From the NCBI GenBank assembly GCA_003988855.1, contig QYAI01000040.1, forward strand, positions 124,001 to 188,000: a stretch of 64,000 nucleotides of DNA, read 5' to 3'. The DNA comes from Arachnopeziza araneosa. Lineage: Eukaryota; Ascomycota; Leotiomycetes; Helotiales; Arachnopezizaceae. Shown here one piece after another: positions 11,648-22,589 of this stretch (position 1 is its first letter; every line of letters starts with the position of its first letter). Both the position numbers and the translations under genes were made by a program. Below the pieces are notes generated by a model. That model searched no databases. It was not told where the DNA came from and was given only the letters and a program-made list of their open reading frames with translations.

Positions 11648-12247
11648 ATGACCACCTTCATTCCCTCTCTCACTCTACCAGCGGCAACCTTCGCCAATCC
11701 GGCAACAGCCATTCTCCTCCCCGTTCTCGCTGGAGGAGCAATTGGCTTCTACACCCGCCCCAAAGAAACCCAAGCCACGTACCTCTCCCTCAAACAACCT
11801 CCATATCGCCCACCACCCTATGTCTTCGGACCAGCATGGACCGCCCTCTACGGCCTCATGGGCTACGCCGCCTACCGAGCCTACACGACGGGCACCTCCC
11901 CATTCGCAACAGCAGAGCAACTTGTCCTCACCAAGCAAGGCGCCACTTTGTACACCATCCAGCTCGGTCTGAATCTCATCTGGATGCCTCTCTTCTTCGG
12001 TCTGAAGCGCCCCATCGAAGCCACTGTTGATATCGTCGCGCTGTCCGGTGTCACGGGATATTTGACTTATGTCTGGGGCCAGGTTGATCCTGTAGCTGGG
12101 TGGTGCCTCGCTCCTTACTGTGCTTGGTTGGGCTTTGCTACTTACTTGAGCGCTGGAGTGGGCTATTTGAATGACTGGAATATCAAGGATAAGGAGGTTA
12201 AGGCTAGTCCCCAGGGAAAGGACACCCTGTGGGTTGATGAGGAGTAG
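11648..12247 (+). CDS. TspO/MBR (translocator protein) family membrane protein
   Basis: An intronless frame of 199 residues, a little longer than bacterial TspO (~160). It has the family's five hydrophobic helices. The segment PPYRPPPYVFGPAWTALYG matches the conserved loop and second helix (P-P...F-G-P-A-W-T-x-L-Y). LNLIWMPLFFGLKRP and WCLAPYCAWLGFATYL match the later helices. TspO/TSPO proteins bind tetrapyrroles and cholesterol-like ligands and sit in mitochondrial outer or bacterial outer membranes. In fungi the role is unclear, with porphyrin or oxidative-stress control suggested. A leader of about 20 residues precedes helix 1. The first ATG after a CA-rich leader was taken as start. Confidence 0.9.
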   Translation: MTTFIPSLTLPAATFANPATAILLPVLAGGAIGFYTRPKETQATYLSLKQPPYRPPPYVFGPAWTALYGLMGYAAYRAYTTGTSPFATAEQLVLTKQGATLYTIQLGLNLIWMPLFFGLKRPIEATVDIVALSGVTGYLTYVWGQVDPVAGWCLAPYCAWLGFATYLSAGVGYLNDWNIKDKEVKASPQGKDTLWVDEE

Positions 12248-13087
12248 ATTCCGATGTCTCAAAACGGTTTATGGGAGCTACGGTGTTGCAATGGGTTTAC
12301 CAACGACAAATATTCAAAAGATGGTTCATACCTCCAGGTTCGACCTGAAATTCGGGAGCTCATAAGAGGCAGGAAATGCCTTTTCTTCTCTGGCGGCGGA
12401 CTTAGTGTTTCATATCTATACCAAGCATGAATACCAACCAACCATTCAAACACCTGTCGTTTACATTGTGACATCTTATTAACCCCTCAAATTACTGAAC
12501 GAATAAATATCAACTAATAAAGAGAAACCTGTTATCAAACTCTCACGTGTTGAAATCCTGTCGAGTTTAACAAGCGTTCTACTTGGGCCGGTTTGATGCG
12601 AGTGTCGTGCAGAGAGATTCTGGCACCTTCTTATCTTGTCGAATCACGTACTTGACATAAGTAATATGTGATACTTAGGAAGGTAGTCTCGTCAAGTAGT
12701 GACTTTGACAGCGGTCTAGGGAATTTTCCGAGCCGCTCTGCCCAGGATAAAACTTACTCGAATAGTATTTATTTTTCACCCAAAAAGTCCGGTGATGTAG
12801 CCATTGTAATTAGATCATCGATTCTCATGCGCTCTAATACCACTATAAGAAATTTGAACCGCCTCCACCTGCTCCATCCCTGGAAACAATCGTTTAGCTT
12901 TGTAAAGCCCCTTACTCCCATAACTCCCGCCTATCAAATCCCAACCCACCGTCTATTATTTTTTATTTCTATATATGCTTTGCTCATGCCGGTACCCGCA
13001 GAAATGCTTGCAAACAACTACCATGCATTAAACCCACTGTTCTGATAAAATTCGAGGAAGAGTTAAAATTTGTTGATAGAACTTCCA
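12248..13087. other. Intergenic, convergent 3' flanks
   Basis: Between the stops of the TspO-like gene (+) and the mitochondrial carrier (-). It is AT-rich in parts, with a CTCACGTG motif near 12541. The frame 12668-13045 (+) has no recognisable content. Confidence 0.4.
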
Positions 13088-14161
13088 TCAGGTGAGGTGA
13101 AAAGATTCCTTTAAAGCGTCGAAAATGCAGAATATAAATGCACTGCTTGGCGCACTCCTAACAACCGTTATACCACACCCTCGGTAAAGACCTTTGAGCC
13201 CATACTGTCGAAATATGAGCTTGCCTTCTTCCCAGAACTTGATCTTTCGTGCTTGTCCTCCAGGAACCGCAATCGTAGGCTCGGTTTGCATGCGGGATTT
13301 GATGGTGTCCGCTGGGAAGAAGAGAAAGTTGTAGGACATGCCCGCCGATGCACCTGCTATAGCCTGTTGGTATAATGGTAGAGGTACTAATTCTTGGGAG
13401 GTCAAAAGCGACGGATTATAAGTAGGTGATTTGGCATTTCGGTTGAGTTGGTGGAATAATAGTGTTGCTGTTTCCTTAGAGCCAAACCAGGCAGCACAAC
13501 CGCCTGTTTCACGAATCAGAGTACCTAATTGCCCATTCCAGAACCCTTTGAAGCCTTGATGCTTAAAGACCTCTTTAATAACAGCCATGGGAGTGGGCGC
13601 AACTCGTACTGTTCCATCAAGATTTGCAACAGCTGGAACTTGAATCTTGCATTTTACCAACTCAATCGGAGTGAGTACTAGGCTTGTAAATGCTCCAGAG
13701 ATGGCACCTGTGAGCCATAACGCGGATAATGGAAGAGGTTTATCTTTATTGTAGAATCCAGAAAGATATAAAGATTCCCGGCCAAGTCGCTCCCAAAAGA
13801 ATAAAGAGGACGTTTCGAGCGCAGCACCAACGAGAGGCGCAGATATACCCCGGTATAGGCCAATCACGCCATCTGAACGAATCGATTGGCGAAAGCAATC
13901 CAAGGGACCTGTATAACGAAGTGGAAGATTGTCGGGCTGGGACTGTAGACGAACTTTGACCGTGTCGAAAGGATATTCAATGTATTTTCCTGCTATACCA
14001 GCAATCTATTGAAGGTCAGTACTTGAAAGAACAAGCGGAGGGTTAAGTACTGAGCCGAAAAGAATGTCTTCCAAAGCATCCATTAAAGCTACGTTTGGCT
14101 TTGGACTTATTGTTAGGCTAGGTGATGTATTTCCAAACTGTGGGGTAGCTGCTGTGGCCAT
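13088..14161 (-). CDS. arg-13: Mitochondrial ornithine/basic amino-acid carrier (ORT1/ARG-13 type)
   Basis: Two exons, 14161-14051 and 14005-13088, with a 45-nt intron; 342 residues. All three mitochondrial-carrier signatures are present: P-F-D-T-V-K, P-I-E-L-V-K and P-A-D-T-I-K, each starting the turn after an odd-numbered helix. The first repeat (GIAGKYIEYPFDTVKVRLQ, then LDCFRQS) and the late block KGLYRGCGITVVRSAPSSA are close to the fungal ornithine exchangers Ort1/ARG-13. These move ornithine out of and other basic amino acids into mitochondria for arginine synthesis. Substrate is inferred from overall similarity, and the acylcarnitine carrier branch is the nearest alternative. The N terminus is a 35-residue Ser/Thr-rich leader. 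The gene is divergent from CGR1. Confidence 0.8.
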
Positions 14162-14896
14162 ATTGAGGGGTTTCTTTGAAGTTTGGAGGGGTAGGTGTAA
14201 TTAGTGTCGTAAGTCAATTTCTGTGGTAGGGAAAACGAAGGTGACGTTTCGTAATTGAGAATATTAAGTAACAGACAGGAACAACTTCAGCCTGGTCAGT
14301 CTCGTTGAAAGGAAAGCTTCGTGAGCAATAGTAGTAATCCAATATGGCTTGATCAGATTGGTTGTTGGTCGAGACGGTGAGGAATAATGAGCTGAAATCG
14401 GCCCCAGACCAATTCCAAGGAAATGGTAGAGGACCAAGAAGCAAGAAGGCGTAACCAGCACTTCTTGCCCCTTAAGCTACCATGAGGTACAAGAAAGAGA
14501 TTTGTGGGAGGTGAAGAAAATTGTGACTCGGAGATCGATGTTAAAGCGAGGCTTATCGATAGGCTTTTTCTTATCGATGGCAGAACCACCGTCGGAGAGA
14601 GGGAGCAGCGGTCAAGAAACAATGAGACATTTTTTGAGAACCCCGCATGACCAAGTATTTAAGTTGAAGACGTGCGAGACGTGCCTTGAATTGGGTGTGT
14701 TTATGGATAAAAGAGGATTCTTTTATTAGCAACTCTCTAGAATCCTGCCAAACAAAGAGGTCATTGATCGGCGTTGTGGCGGGAGCTAGCGAAAAGTCTG
14801 GCCCAGAAAATTTCCATCTTCATCAGCCTTGTCAATCACAGGAACTTTAGAAATTTCCGACAAATTTCTGACAGCAACCTCAGATCTATCTACGAC
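14162..14896. promoter_or_regulatory. Divergent promoter region, ornithine carrier (-) / CGR1 (+)
   Basis: A stretch of 735 bp between two outward-reading genes. GATCGATGTT, CTTATCGATAGG and CTTATCGATGG around 14530-14580 repeat a TATCGAT-like word three times, which could be a factor site. No supported ORF. Confidence 0.4.
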
Positions 14897-15376
14897 ATGT
14901 CTGCAGAAGTCGCTGCTGCTATTGCAGCTCCTCTACCTGCAACTGTGCAACCACAGGGAATGCGCAAAAATGGTATGCGTAATTCTTGGGATTTGATGCA
15001 CATCCTAATCAAGTTCTAGGGAAACAATGGCATGAACCAAAGGCTGCCTTCAGGCCTAAAGCAGGCAATTCATCCTATGAGAAGCGCAACGAAGAAAGGA
15101 AGGCAATGGCGGCGGTAAAGGCGAAGGAGAAAGAAATGAAGGAGGAAAAAGAGACCGAGAGACAGGTCAGTTTCAACTTCTGGGCTTACGTTGGGCTCCT
15201 TATTTCAATCCTGAAGTCCTGACAATGAGTCGTAGAGGAGAATCGAGGCCCTCAGAACCAAACGGGCTGCGAAGGAGGAGAAAGCACGGTATGAAAAGAT
15301 GGCAGAAACTATGCACAAGAAACGAGTCGAAAGATTAAAACGAAAGGAGAAACGAAATAAAATGCTGAAATCTTGA
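14897..15376 (+). CDS. cgr1: CGR1 rRNA-processing protein
   Basis: Three exons, 14897-14972, 15020-15165 and 15236-15376; introns of 47 and 70 nt; 120 residues. The protein starts MSAEVAAAIAAPLPAT, has the conserved G-K-Q-W-H-E-P block, then becomes an almost uninterrupted K/E/R-rich helix ending KRLKRKEKRNKMLKS-like. That is the whole layout of the CGR1 family (yeast Cgr1, 120 residues), a nucleolar protein needed for 60S pre-rRNA processing. It is too small and too split to show as one long frame. The splice sites are fixed by the K-N-G-K-Q-W-H-E-P join and the E-R-Q-R-R-I-E-A join. Confidence 0.93.
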
Positions 15377-15796
15377 ACGAGAGTGGTTGTAGAAGCTTGC
15401 ATGAGCATTTTTGGAGTTTGGCGCGAGAATATGGATGGGGGCATTGGCGTTATTGCACATCAAGCTTCGATTCTTACAGCGAATGACTGAAGCTATGATG
15501 CCCTGGTTTCTAGCTACCTCTTGTCTCATGGAGAAGCCATAAATCTACGAGGCTTTCACCCTCAAACAAACAAACACTTGTCTTGTCATGATGGCTCACT
15601 CCCTTACTCTCAGAAGCATGGAATAAGTCTCGTTTCGTTGTATTCACGATTCTAGCTCTCAGAAAACCACTTGAACCTCCGAGTCCATTCACCCTCGCAT
15701 GTGAAAACTGCACATTTGGTTTGAAGAGTCGGCCGTATCACCGCTACCATCACTATCACGAAGCATTAGAACACCACCTGCTTTGTCACACACAAC
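15377..15796. other. Intergenic, CGR1 to coiled-coil gene
   Basis: A tandem spacing of 420 bp carrying the CGR1 3' UTR and the next gene's promoter. Nothing specific was recognised. Confidence 0.35.
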
Positions 15797-16873
15797 ATGT
15801 CCTCATCTGCTCCTTCATCCGAAGTTTCAAAAGGCCTTCATCCAATACAGACTTCACCAACCCGTCCCAGACTGCAAACAACCCGCTCCATCACAGAGGT
15901 CTCCCCTCCATTTACAAAGCTCCACCGACATCAACCCCATCATCATCGTCATCCACACCTGCCCCACTCGACGAAGGAGCCTCAGTCTGCAACACAAACT
16001 TTACAACCTAGCATTTCCAACACAGGAGAAGGGAGCACAAGTAACGATGGAAGCAGAGATGTCAGTCGCCAGGGCAGCATTCTTTCGGATGAACCAAAGA
16101 AGCAAAATGCTGAGATAGAGCTGGAAGAAGAGAGGATACGAGCTACTCTCAGGGCCAGGTAACGATGTTCTTTGCAGAAGCATTCCAATCATCTTTGCTC
16201 ATGCGCACTTAGTGAATTGCAAAACTCAGTTACGGATCTCAATGCTCTTTCCAATGACTTGACTCGAAGACTGGACGTAACATATTACTCTGTTCTTGAA
16301 AAGCTGAGTGATCTCCAGAGCACAATTGTATCCCTCAAAGAGCTTGCCGGCGTAACGAGAACAATCAATGGCGAGTTTAAATCAGAGAGCGAGAAGGTGA
16401 TCAGGGATATTACGACCCAACTAGATGGATTTGGAGGCTTCATAGAGCAGGAGAAGCGAATCGACTCTCTCAAATCTAGAGTCGTGGCTGGCAGAAACCG
16501 AATCAAAACCCTCGGTGAACGGGTCAGTATTGTGAAAGACCGTGTGGAGAGCTGGGAGGAAGCAGACGGGGCGTGGCAAGAGAAGACACGGAAAAGACTC
16601 AACATATTATGGACACTGATGGGCATCGTTGTCTTCATCTTCATTGCCCTTAAAGGACTTGAATATATGCCTGCACAGGTGCCAGATTCAGACCTCTCGG
16701 AAGCTTTAAATGCAAGCAGTTTAGGAAAGGTACCGGACTTGGAAGCTCTTCGGAACAATACATGGGAGTTAGAGAGCAAGGTACGGAAGTCTTTCGATGG
16801 CTTAAAGAATCCTGCTATTGAAGAAGCCTTTGGGGAAGAAGACCCTAGATTGAGGGTATTTGATGAGTTATAG
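15797..16873 (+). CDS. Coiled-coil protein with one C-terminal-half transmembrane segment, unknown function
   Basis: Two exons, 15797-16158 and 16213-16873, joined across a 54-nt intron (GTAACG..CACTTAG) so that ..ATLRAR continues as SELQNSVTDLNAL; 340 residues. Residues 1-95 are Ser/Thr/Pro/His-rich and probably disordered. About 100-245 is heptad-like coiled coil (E-L-E-E-E-R-I-R.. to K-R-L-N). Residues ~252-272 (ILWTLMGIVVFIFIALKGLEY) form one membrane helix, followed by a ~70-residue acidic tail. I do not recognise a named family. The layout resembles tail-anchored tethers or nuclear-envelope/ER proteins, but no function is claimed. The spacing and clean splice support a real gene. Confidence 0.7.
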
Positions 16874-17716
16874 AATATAGACAAGCGATGTCCACTCGCA
16901 AAGAGGATATGGATGAGAACTGTATGAAGTTGAGAGCACGATCAACCATCTTGTACAGATATCATGTAGTCTTCGAAGCGATTACTATCGCATACTTTTT
17001 GTAAGTATGATTTTATATAGGGAAGACCAATTCTGTGTGTTGTTTACTTTTCAATCCTGAGATTAGAGACGTTGAATCACGTTGAAGCTAATGGTATGGC
17101 CGCTTCTCTGGTAGCCTCTAAAGTACCAAATATTCCATTTTCACTGGTAACCTTCTCTCTAAAATCGCGTCCGAGCCTTGTAGGTCTTGAAGACACCGCT
17201 TATGTCTAGATTCGAATCTCGTTCACTTGGTCCACTGCATCAACTTGCCGCGTGGCTGATGATGTCTCAATGTTGCCCCGTGCCCAGCATTTTTGAAGCT
17301 CACCACGATGACGAACATTCTAAGCCACACACCTGCAAATCCCTGTCCAGTTCATCACAAGCTTGAATAGGAGTCCTGTTTCCTGCGTTGACAAATTTAC
17401 TCCCATGACCGCTTCATCCTCACTCTTTTTCTTCAGTTTTCCATTCATCATAGTGTGTTATTCACCAAACTTTTCGTTGTTGATGATTCCAAAGGCCCCC
17501 AAGCACGAGTAATTACCCCGCTAAAGGCGCCGCAGTGAGATTCCAAGCAAATTCAGCCACCAATATTCGATCACTCAGCACTTCAAACCCTTGAAATTAC
17601 GAAACTCGGAAGCTTTATTACTCTACCCTCGATACTCTTGTCGGGAACCTCATTTTATTCTTTCAGGAATACCAGATACAGAAAGAGAGCGGCTCGAAGT
17701 TGAAGTTGCACGAGTA
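16874..17716. other. Intergenic, 0.84 kb
   Basis: 3' flank of the coiled-coil gene and promoter of the PX-protein gene. A GATTCGAATC palindrome occurs at about 17211-17220, but there is no tRNA-like fold around it. No ORF is supported. Confidence 0.35.
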
Positions 17717-20700
17717 ATGGCGCAAAATGGATCCGCAGTTTCGCCCAAATCCCCCTCCAAACCTGCTATGAATGGGGTCATGCTCACCGGCAAACAAGAG
17801 CACTGTAATATTCTCCCTCTCTGCTTCTATTTGCTCTGACGTGCCCTGCAGATTTAAAACGCGAGTTAATATCGCAACAAGTAAAATGGGAAATCACCGA
17901 GCTCAATTCCCCAACGGCGTTGCAACGGTTCGGAGCGCCGTTCAAGGGCGAGACTGGAGAAGTTAGTCCACTGGATAGTGATCTGCCGATTCTAAGATAC
18001 ATCTTCGTACATCATGTCAGGGAGTTTCCATTCTTGGATAAGGCGAAGGAGAAGGAATTCTGGCAGGACAAATTACAAGTGGTGAGCGCCTGCTCGAAGT
18101 AGAAGAGTCGCACAAAATGCTAACATGCTCAATAGTTTTTAGAATCTTTTGCCAAGAAACATATCTCCTCATCCGAAGACCGTCTAGAAGAGACTAAGCG
18201 CAGGAAGCTCTCCATAAAATGCCAAAAATTAGTCGAGCTTATGATGGTGTCTGGAATACCAACCGCTTCAGGTTACGAAGAACGCATACGCTTCTCCGAG
18301 ATGGAGGTCGTTGATGCTGGCGCCATTGACGCAGGAGTGCTACACACCCTTCCCGAAGGACATTATTCCAATGGATGGGATGTCAATGTTGCAGGTGTAA
18401 GAACCACGAGTGTGAAGAGAAATATCCGGTATCACAAACATGCCGAATTCATTCTACGCGTGAAGAGAAAGGGAGAACTTGAACATTTCGTTGGGAGACG
18501 TTACGGAGATTTTAGTCGATTACACAAGAGACTGAGAACGGAACTGCCAGGAAAGATATTACCTGCGATGCCAAAGAAAAACAAACAGAGTTCAACAGCG
18601 AGCAATCTAATGACTGGGATCATAGGAGGTCCTGACAGTGATGCTTCAAGTATCAGCTCAGTGAGTACAATGGGAACGATGCAAGGTATGAAGGAAGGAA
18701 TGGGTAATCTTTCTGTTAGAGGTATATTTTGACATCTCAAATTAACTATCGTGTGCTTAAATGAATGTAGGTCACGGCAGAAATCTTTCGTCAAGCACCG
18801 CGGGCAGATCTTCTCCACGAACCTCTGTAGACACGAGAAGATCAACAGACGAAAAGGCTTTCACACAAGGTCCAGATTCCGAACCAATACTTTTATGGCG
18901 AGAGAGCCAAAGAATCTCACTCAGAGCATTTCTCAGAACATTACTTGCAAACCCCCAGATTGCCAATACTAAAGCCATTCAAGACTTCTTGACGTTGCAG
19001 CCTATTACCCCTGCTGATGCAGATGTTGTCGATATTTCGCGGAGAAAGGCAATGGACGAGAAGCGAGTAGAAGAGCAGAAGCAATTCTATGAGATTGCGA
19101 GAAAGCGCGCTGCAGAACTGGATGTTTACATGGAGCAGTATGTCTCCTGGAAGCTGACAAACTTAGTGCTAACTAATCTCTAGATTCCGTCGAGATATCA
19201 TTGAAAGTAATGGACTAACTAAACTATTCAAAGAAATTAAGGACAAACCCACAATCCAGGATCTCAGTATTCAGTACCAAAAGTTTGCCGAATGGCTGCG
19301 TATCGAAGTTGCAGCAACCATTTATCATCTCTTCTTAGCGGAAGATAATTCACCGGAACTTTTTGCTCAAGCAAAGAAAATCCATTCGATGATTCCATAT
19401 ACAATAATCAAGAATGCTATTCGGATAGCAAATCCAGCTGCTGTCATGTCAAGCATTCTGGACATCTTTCTTGCTCAACCATTTGGTGCAAGATCATTGA
19501 TGCAGCGTATCTTTTCACTCACGCTCAATGACGGTATTAGGACCTTCCAGAAGTCAATCGATGCCGTGGTGGCCAAGATAGGGGAGCCTGTATTCTGTGA
19601 GAAACTGAAGAAGTTCTCTGAAGCAGAAGAGGTCGTGAAGGACACGATCAGGAAAGAATCCGAAGATGACCAAGTAGATTTGATTGTTGCAATCCTTCGC
19701 TCCGAACTTATTGAGCCGCCTCTTAATTCCGAGCAAATTGGCAAAATTTTCAACGCCTATGTGGCTTGGAACAATGCAGTGGACAACGTAGATGATGAGA
19801 TGAAGCAAGGGGCTCAATTATTCTCGTACCTTAAGCAACTGTTAAAGCTGTACACGAGGCAGAGAGACAAGGCCATGATGCTTAGTATGGTTGAGGAACC
19901 TGTGACTTTGCAATTGCTTCGAGATCTGTTCACTATATTCTACGAGCCATTGGTTCGGGTCTATAAGAGTGCCAATGTGTATAATAGTGTTACAGATTTC
20001 GCGGTCTTCATCGACGATATGATCCAGGTATGCCTCTTTCCTTCTGTTCAAGCGGCTTCGCTAATAAATTGGGAAGGTGGTTGATAAATGTCGTGAGCAA
20101 GATGTGTCTGCGGATCCTAACCAGACTGTCCAAGCCTTCATTGACTTATGTCAACGCCACGAACATAACTTTTACAAATTCGTACACGAAGTACACACTC
20201 ACGATAACGGGCTATTCACGCAGCTAATGGGCTGGATTGAAGGAATCCTCGAATTCCTCCGACAAGGTCCTAAGGCTGGTAAACTGGATATAAACGCACT
20301 GTTCTCTGGAGCACTCTCTGTGGGCCAGCTAGACAAGACAAAAGCTATCGAAGAAATTGATTCTCTAATCTCCTGGCAGGAAGCGCGCAAAAAGTGGCAT
20401 CAGGACAAGACCCGGCAAAAAATGGCAGCAGAAGGCACAGGAGTGGGAGGCATTGAAGCGGTTCCAGGCGCAATTGCTTTCAAATCAAGCGATTTTGGGT
20501 TGGACGAGATGGATCTTCAAGACATGGGATATGAAGAAGATGAAGAAGGAAGCAGCGACGAAGAAACAGACGATGATGAGTTGGATCCTATCGCGGCAGA
20601 AAGAAAACGGAGGGCTAAGAAGCAGGATCATCTAAGGAGGACGGCGGGTGAGCCAGTAAAACCGCATGTGGAGGAGGTAGAGAATTTAAAGGACAGCTTC

Positions 20701-20733
20701 TTGAGTATGTTGAGGATGGTACTCTCCGAGTAA
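17717..20733 (+). CDS. PX-domain protein of the LEC1/YPR097W family (PX-associated DUF3818)
   Basis: Six exons: 17717-17804, 17852-18081, 18136-18721, 18771-19137, 19184-20027, 20077-20733; introns of 46-54 nt; 923 residues. The N terminus has the PX-associated block LTGKQEHYLKRELIS. A PX domain follows at about 200-300 (RYHKHAEFILRVKR, HFVGRRYGDFSRLHKRLR, then PAMPKK), with the R-R-Y-x-D-F core that contacts phosphoinositide headgroups. The rest is a long helical region with FRRDIIESNG and the C-terminal DUF3818 part, then an acidic patch E-E-D-E-E-G-S-S-D-E. In yeast the family member is a phosphoinositide-binding protein linked to lipid-droplet and ergosterol homeostasis. The start is the ATG of MAQNGSAV; the only upstream in-frame option is a TTG. 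Confidence 0.85.
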
Positions 20734-21426
20734 GAAAAGGTTAGGGAAGAAGGGGTGTGGAGCTTACATATACATACGTGTTGTAGAGCTGGAATCATCA
20801 TTTGCATGCTGCATAGGCCATGAGCGCATAGGAGTTAATAAAGCAAGCATGAATTATCACCCATTAGATTTAGAATCATTTCTACTCTGCTTAATCATTT
20901 CATACTTCAACCTTTTAAGCATTCTGCGGTCCAAAGCTATTTTACAATTCTTGAGAGAGATTTCACTATGTATGACTTACATGAGCATTACTATCTGACA
21001 AAATAATATAAAATTGCAATCAGGAAGCCGAAGAGATATCCACATTTTCCTAAATCTACTTCGACACTCAAATGGATTGTGTTGCATGTCGCGGCGCCAA
21101 GCGCTCCAGCGCTCCTTAGGCTCTTTTAGTGTGCCGCCTCTCCTCGCCAGCGACGACCCGGTCGAGGCGCTCTGAGAAGCCGCTGCCACAGCACCTTCGG
21201 CCCTCCCATTCCGGGTGACAACAGAAAGCTCCACCTCTACAGTGTAATCGCTTAAGATAAGCTTAAATCTGATGGCTGGGAATCTGTAACGACAAGGAAT
21301 CGCAAACGCTTTCGTCATCTCGGAAACCTGTAGTCTGACGAATACGGAACATCGAATCTCATTTCCGCCTGGAAACTAACCACAGACACGAACATATGCT
21401 TCCTGCGAATCTACGTTAGTGGCATC
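20734..21426. other. Intergenic, 0.69 kb
   Basis: 3' flank of the PX-protein gene and promoter of the GRF-finger gene. A 113-codon minus-strand frame (21318-20977) begins with ATG, but it shows no domain and its start lies in the presumed promoter, so it is not called. Between 21090 and 21190 there is a GC-rich patch. Confidence 0.35.
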
Positions 21427-22589
21427 ATGTTTAAGACGCCCCAAAAAAATCGCTCGGGGGGCAACCGACCAAATCCATACAGCTCGTCCAAGAAACCTCT
21501 TCTGAGGGGGCTCTTCCAAAATAACATTTGGCACTGCAGGTTCAGTCCATCTGTATCTCTCCTCCCTACTGACTATATCAAGGTGATTGCAATCCACGAC
21601 TCCCAGCGTCGCATTTCCATGTCAAAAAGGACGGTCCAAATAAAGGCAGATGGTTCTACACTTGTCAGGAATCTAAGGAGAGTGGCTGCCGGTTCTTTCT
21701 ATGGGACGATGACGCTGCTGGTAGAGAAATGGGTGCGGTGATAGGGAACACAAGATCGGAACAAGAGTGGATGAAGACACCGACAGATACTTCGACGGAC
21801 AAACGGACTGTAGAGGGACACACTGCAGCGAGTAACAAATTCATGGCGGACCTTGAAAGGGCAGGGGAGGTTGAGTTTGGAGGTTGGTCTCTGTCACCAG
21901 AAGAAGAGAGAAGGCTTGTTCAAGCTGTTGAGAGAGAGGATGCCTTGTCAAAAGAGTTACTGCGGGAAGCAGTGAAGACAGATCAGTATGCGACTCCTAG
22001 CATGAAGCGAAAACGAGAGGATGAAACTATCCCTACACCAATCACTGGGAATGGAAGTTCAGGGTTTAAGAATGGCAGAAGGGGTGAGAATATCATCGCA
22101 GACCCACTGTCTCAGTCAAGCAGAGCAAATGAAAGATATGGCCTACGGAGTCCCTCCAATACCCCAACTCCGAGCCGATTCCGCGAATCTACAGATGCAA
22201 GTGACGCACCCAGTGAGAGACCTGGGCTCAATTACGACATAACCGGCGATGTTATGGAGCTTTTAGATGGCCAAAAAATTGATGACGAGGTGATAGAAAG
22301 CTTAAGCAAGCTTCTAGACAAGCAGGCCTTACGCATTTCAGGGATAGTGAAAGGACGAGATATCACTCGGCTAGCACTCAAGAATAAAGACACAAAGATC
22401 GCAGAGTTGCAACAGAAGATTACTGCTCTGGAAATGGAGCGTGAACTGGATAAGACGATTATTCGGCACTTTAAAAGCGATATGGCACACAGTGTTGAAA
22501 AAGCGTCGTGGGAGAGGGAGAGGGAAGACTTGAAAAGGCAAATCCTAGCCCGAAGAACTTCGAAGTACTACAGTAATGGCCAGAGTTGA
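21427..22589 (+). CDS. GRF-type zinc-finger protein, nuclear, with C-terminal coiled coil
   Basis: Exons 21427-21535 and 21583-22589 give 371 residues if the intron is 21536-21582, a 47-nt GC..AG intron. The join then reads I-W-H-C-D-C-N-P-R-L-P-A, followed by VKKDGPNKGRWFYTCQ and C-R-F-F-L-W-D-D-D. That is the Zf-GRF motif (C..C/P..A..V.K.GPN.GR.FY.C...C.FF.W), which binds ssDNA or RNA in TOP3, APE2 and NEIL3 relatives. A GT donor at 21546 would also keep frame, but needs a 37-nt intron and inserts R-F-S into the motif. The middle is low-complexity and basic (KRKRED). The last 100 residues are coiled coil ending near KYYSNGQS. The function is probably DNA repair or topology; that is inferred. 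Confidence 0.78.

Noticed and set aside
11675..12262. 195-codon minus-strand and 198-codon plus-strand frames over the TspO gene
   Set aside because: They are other-frame images of the TspO-like coding sequence, whose helices and motifs are unmistakable.
17207..17225. GATTCGAATC stretch resembling a tRNA T-arm
   Set aside because: No acceptor, D-arm or anticodon stem can be paired around it.
20977..21318. 113-codon minus-strand frame with an ATG
   Set aside because: Lies in the presumed promoter of the GRF-finger gene, with no recognisable domain.
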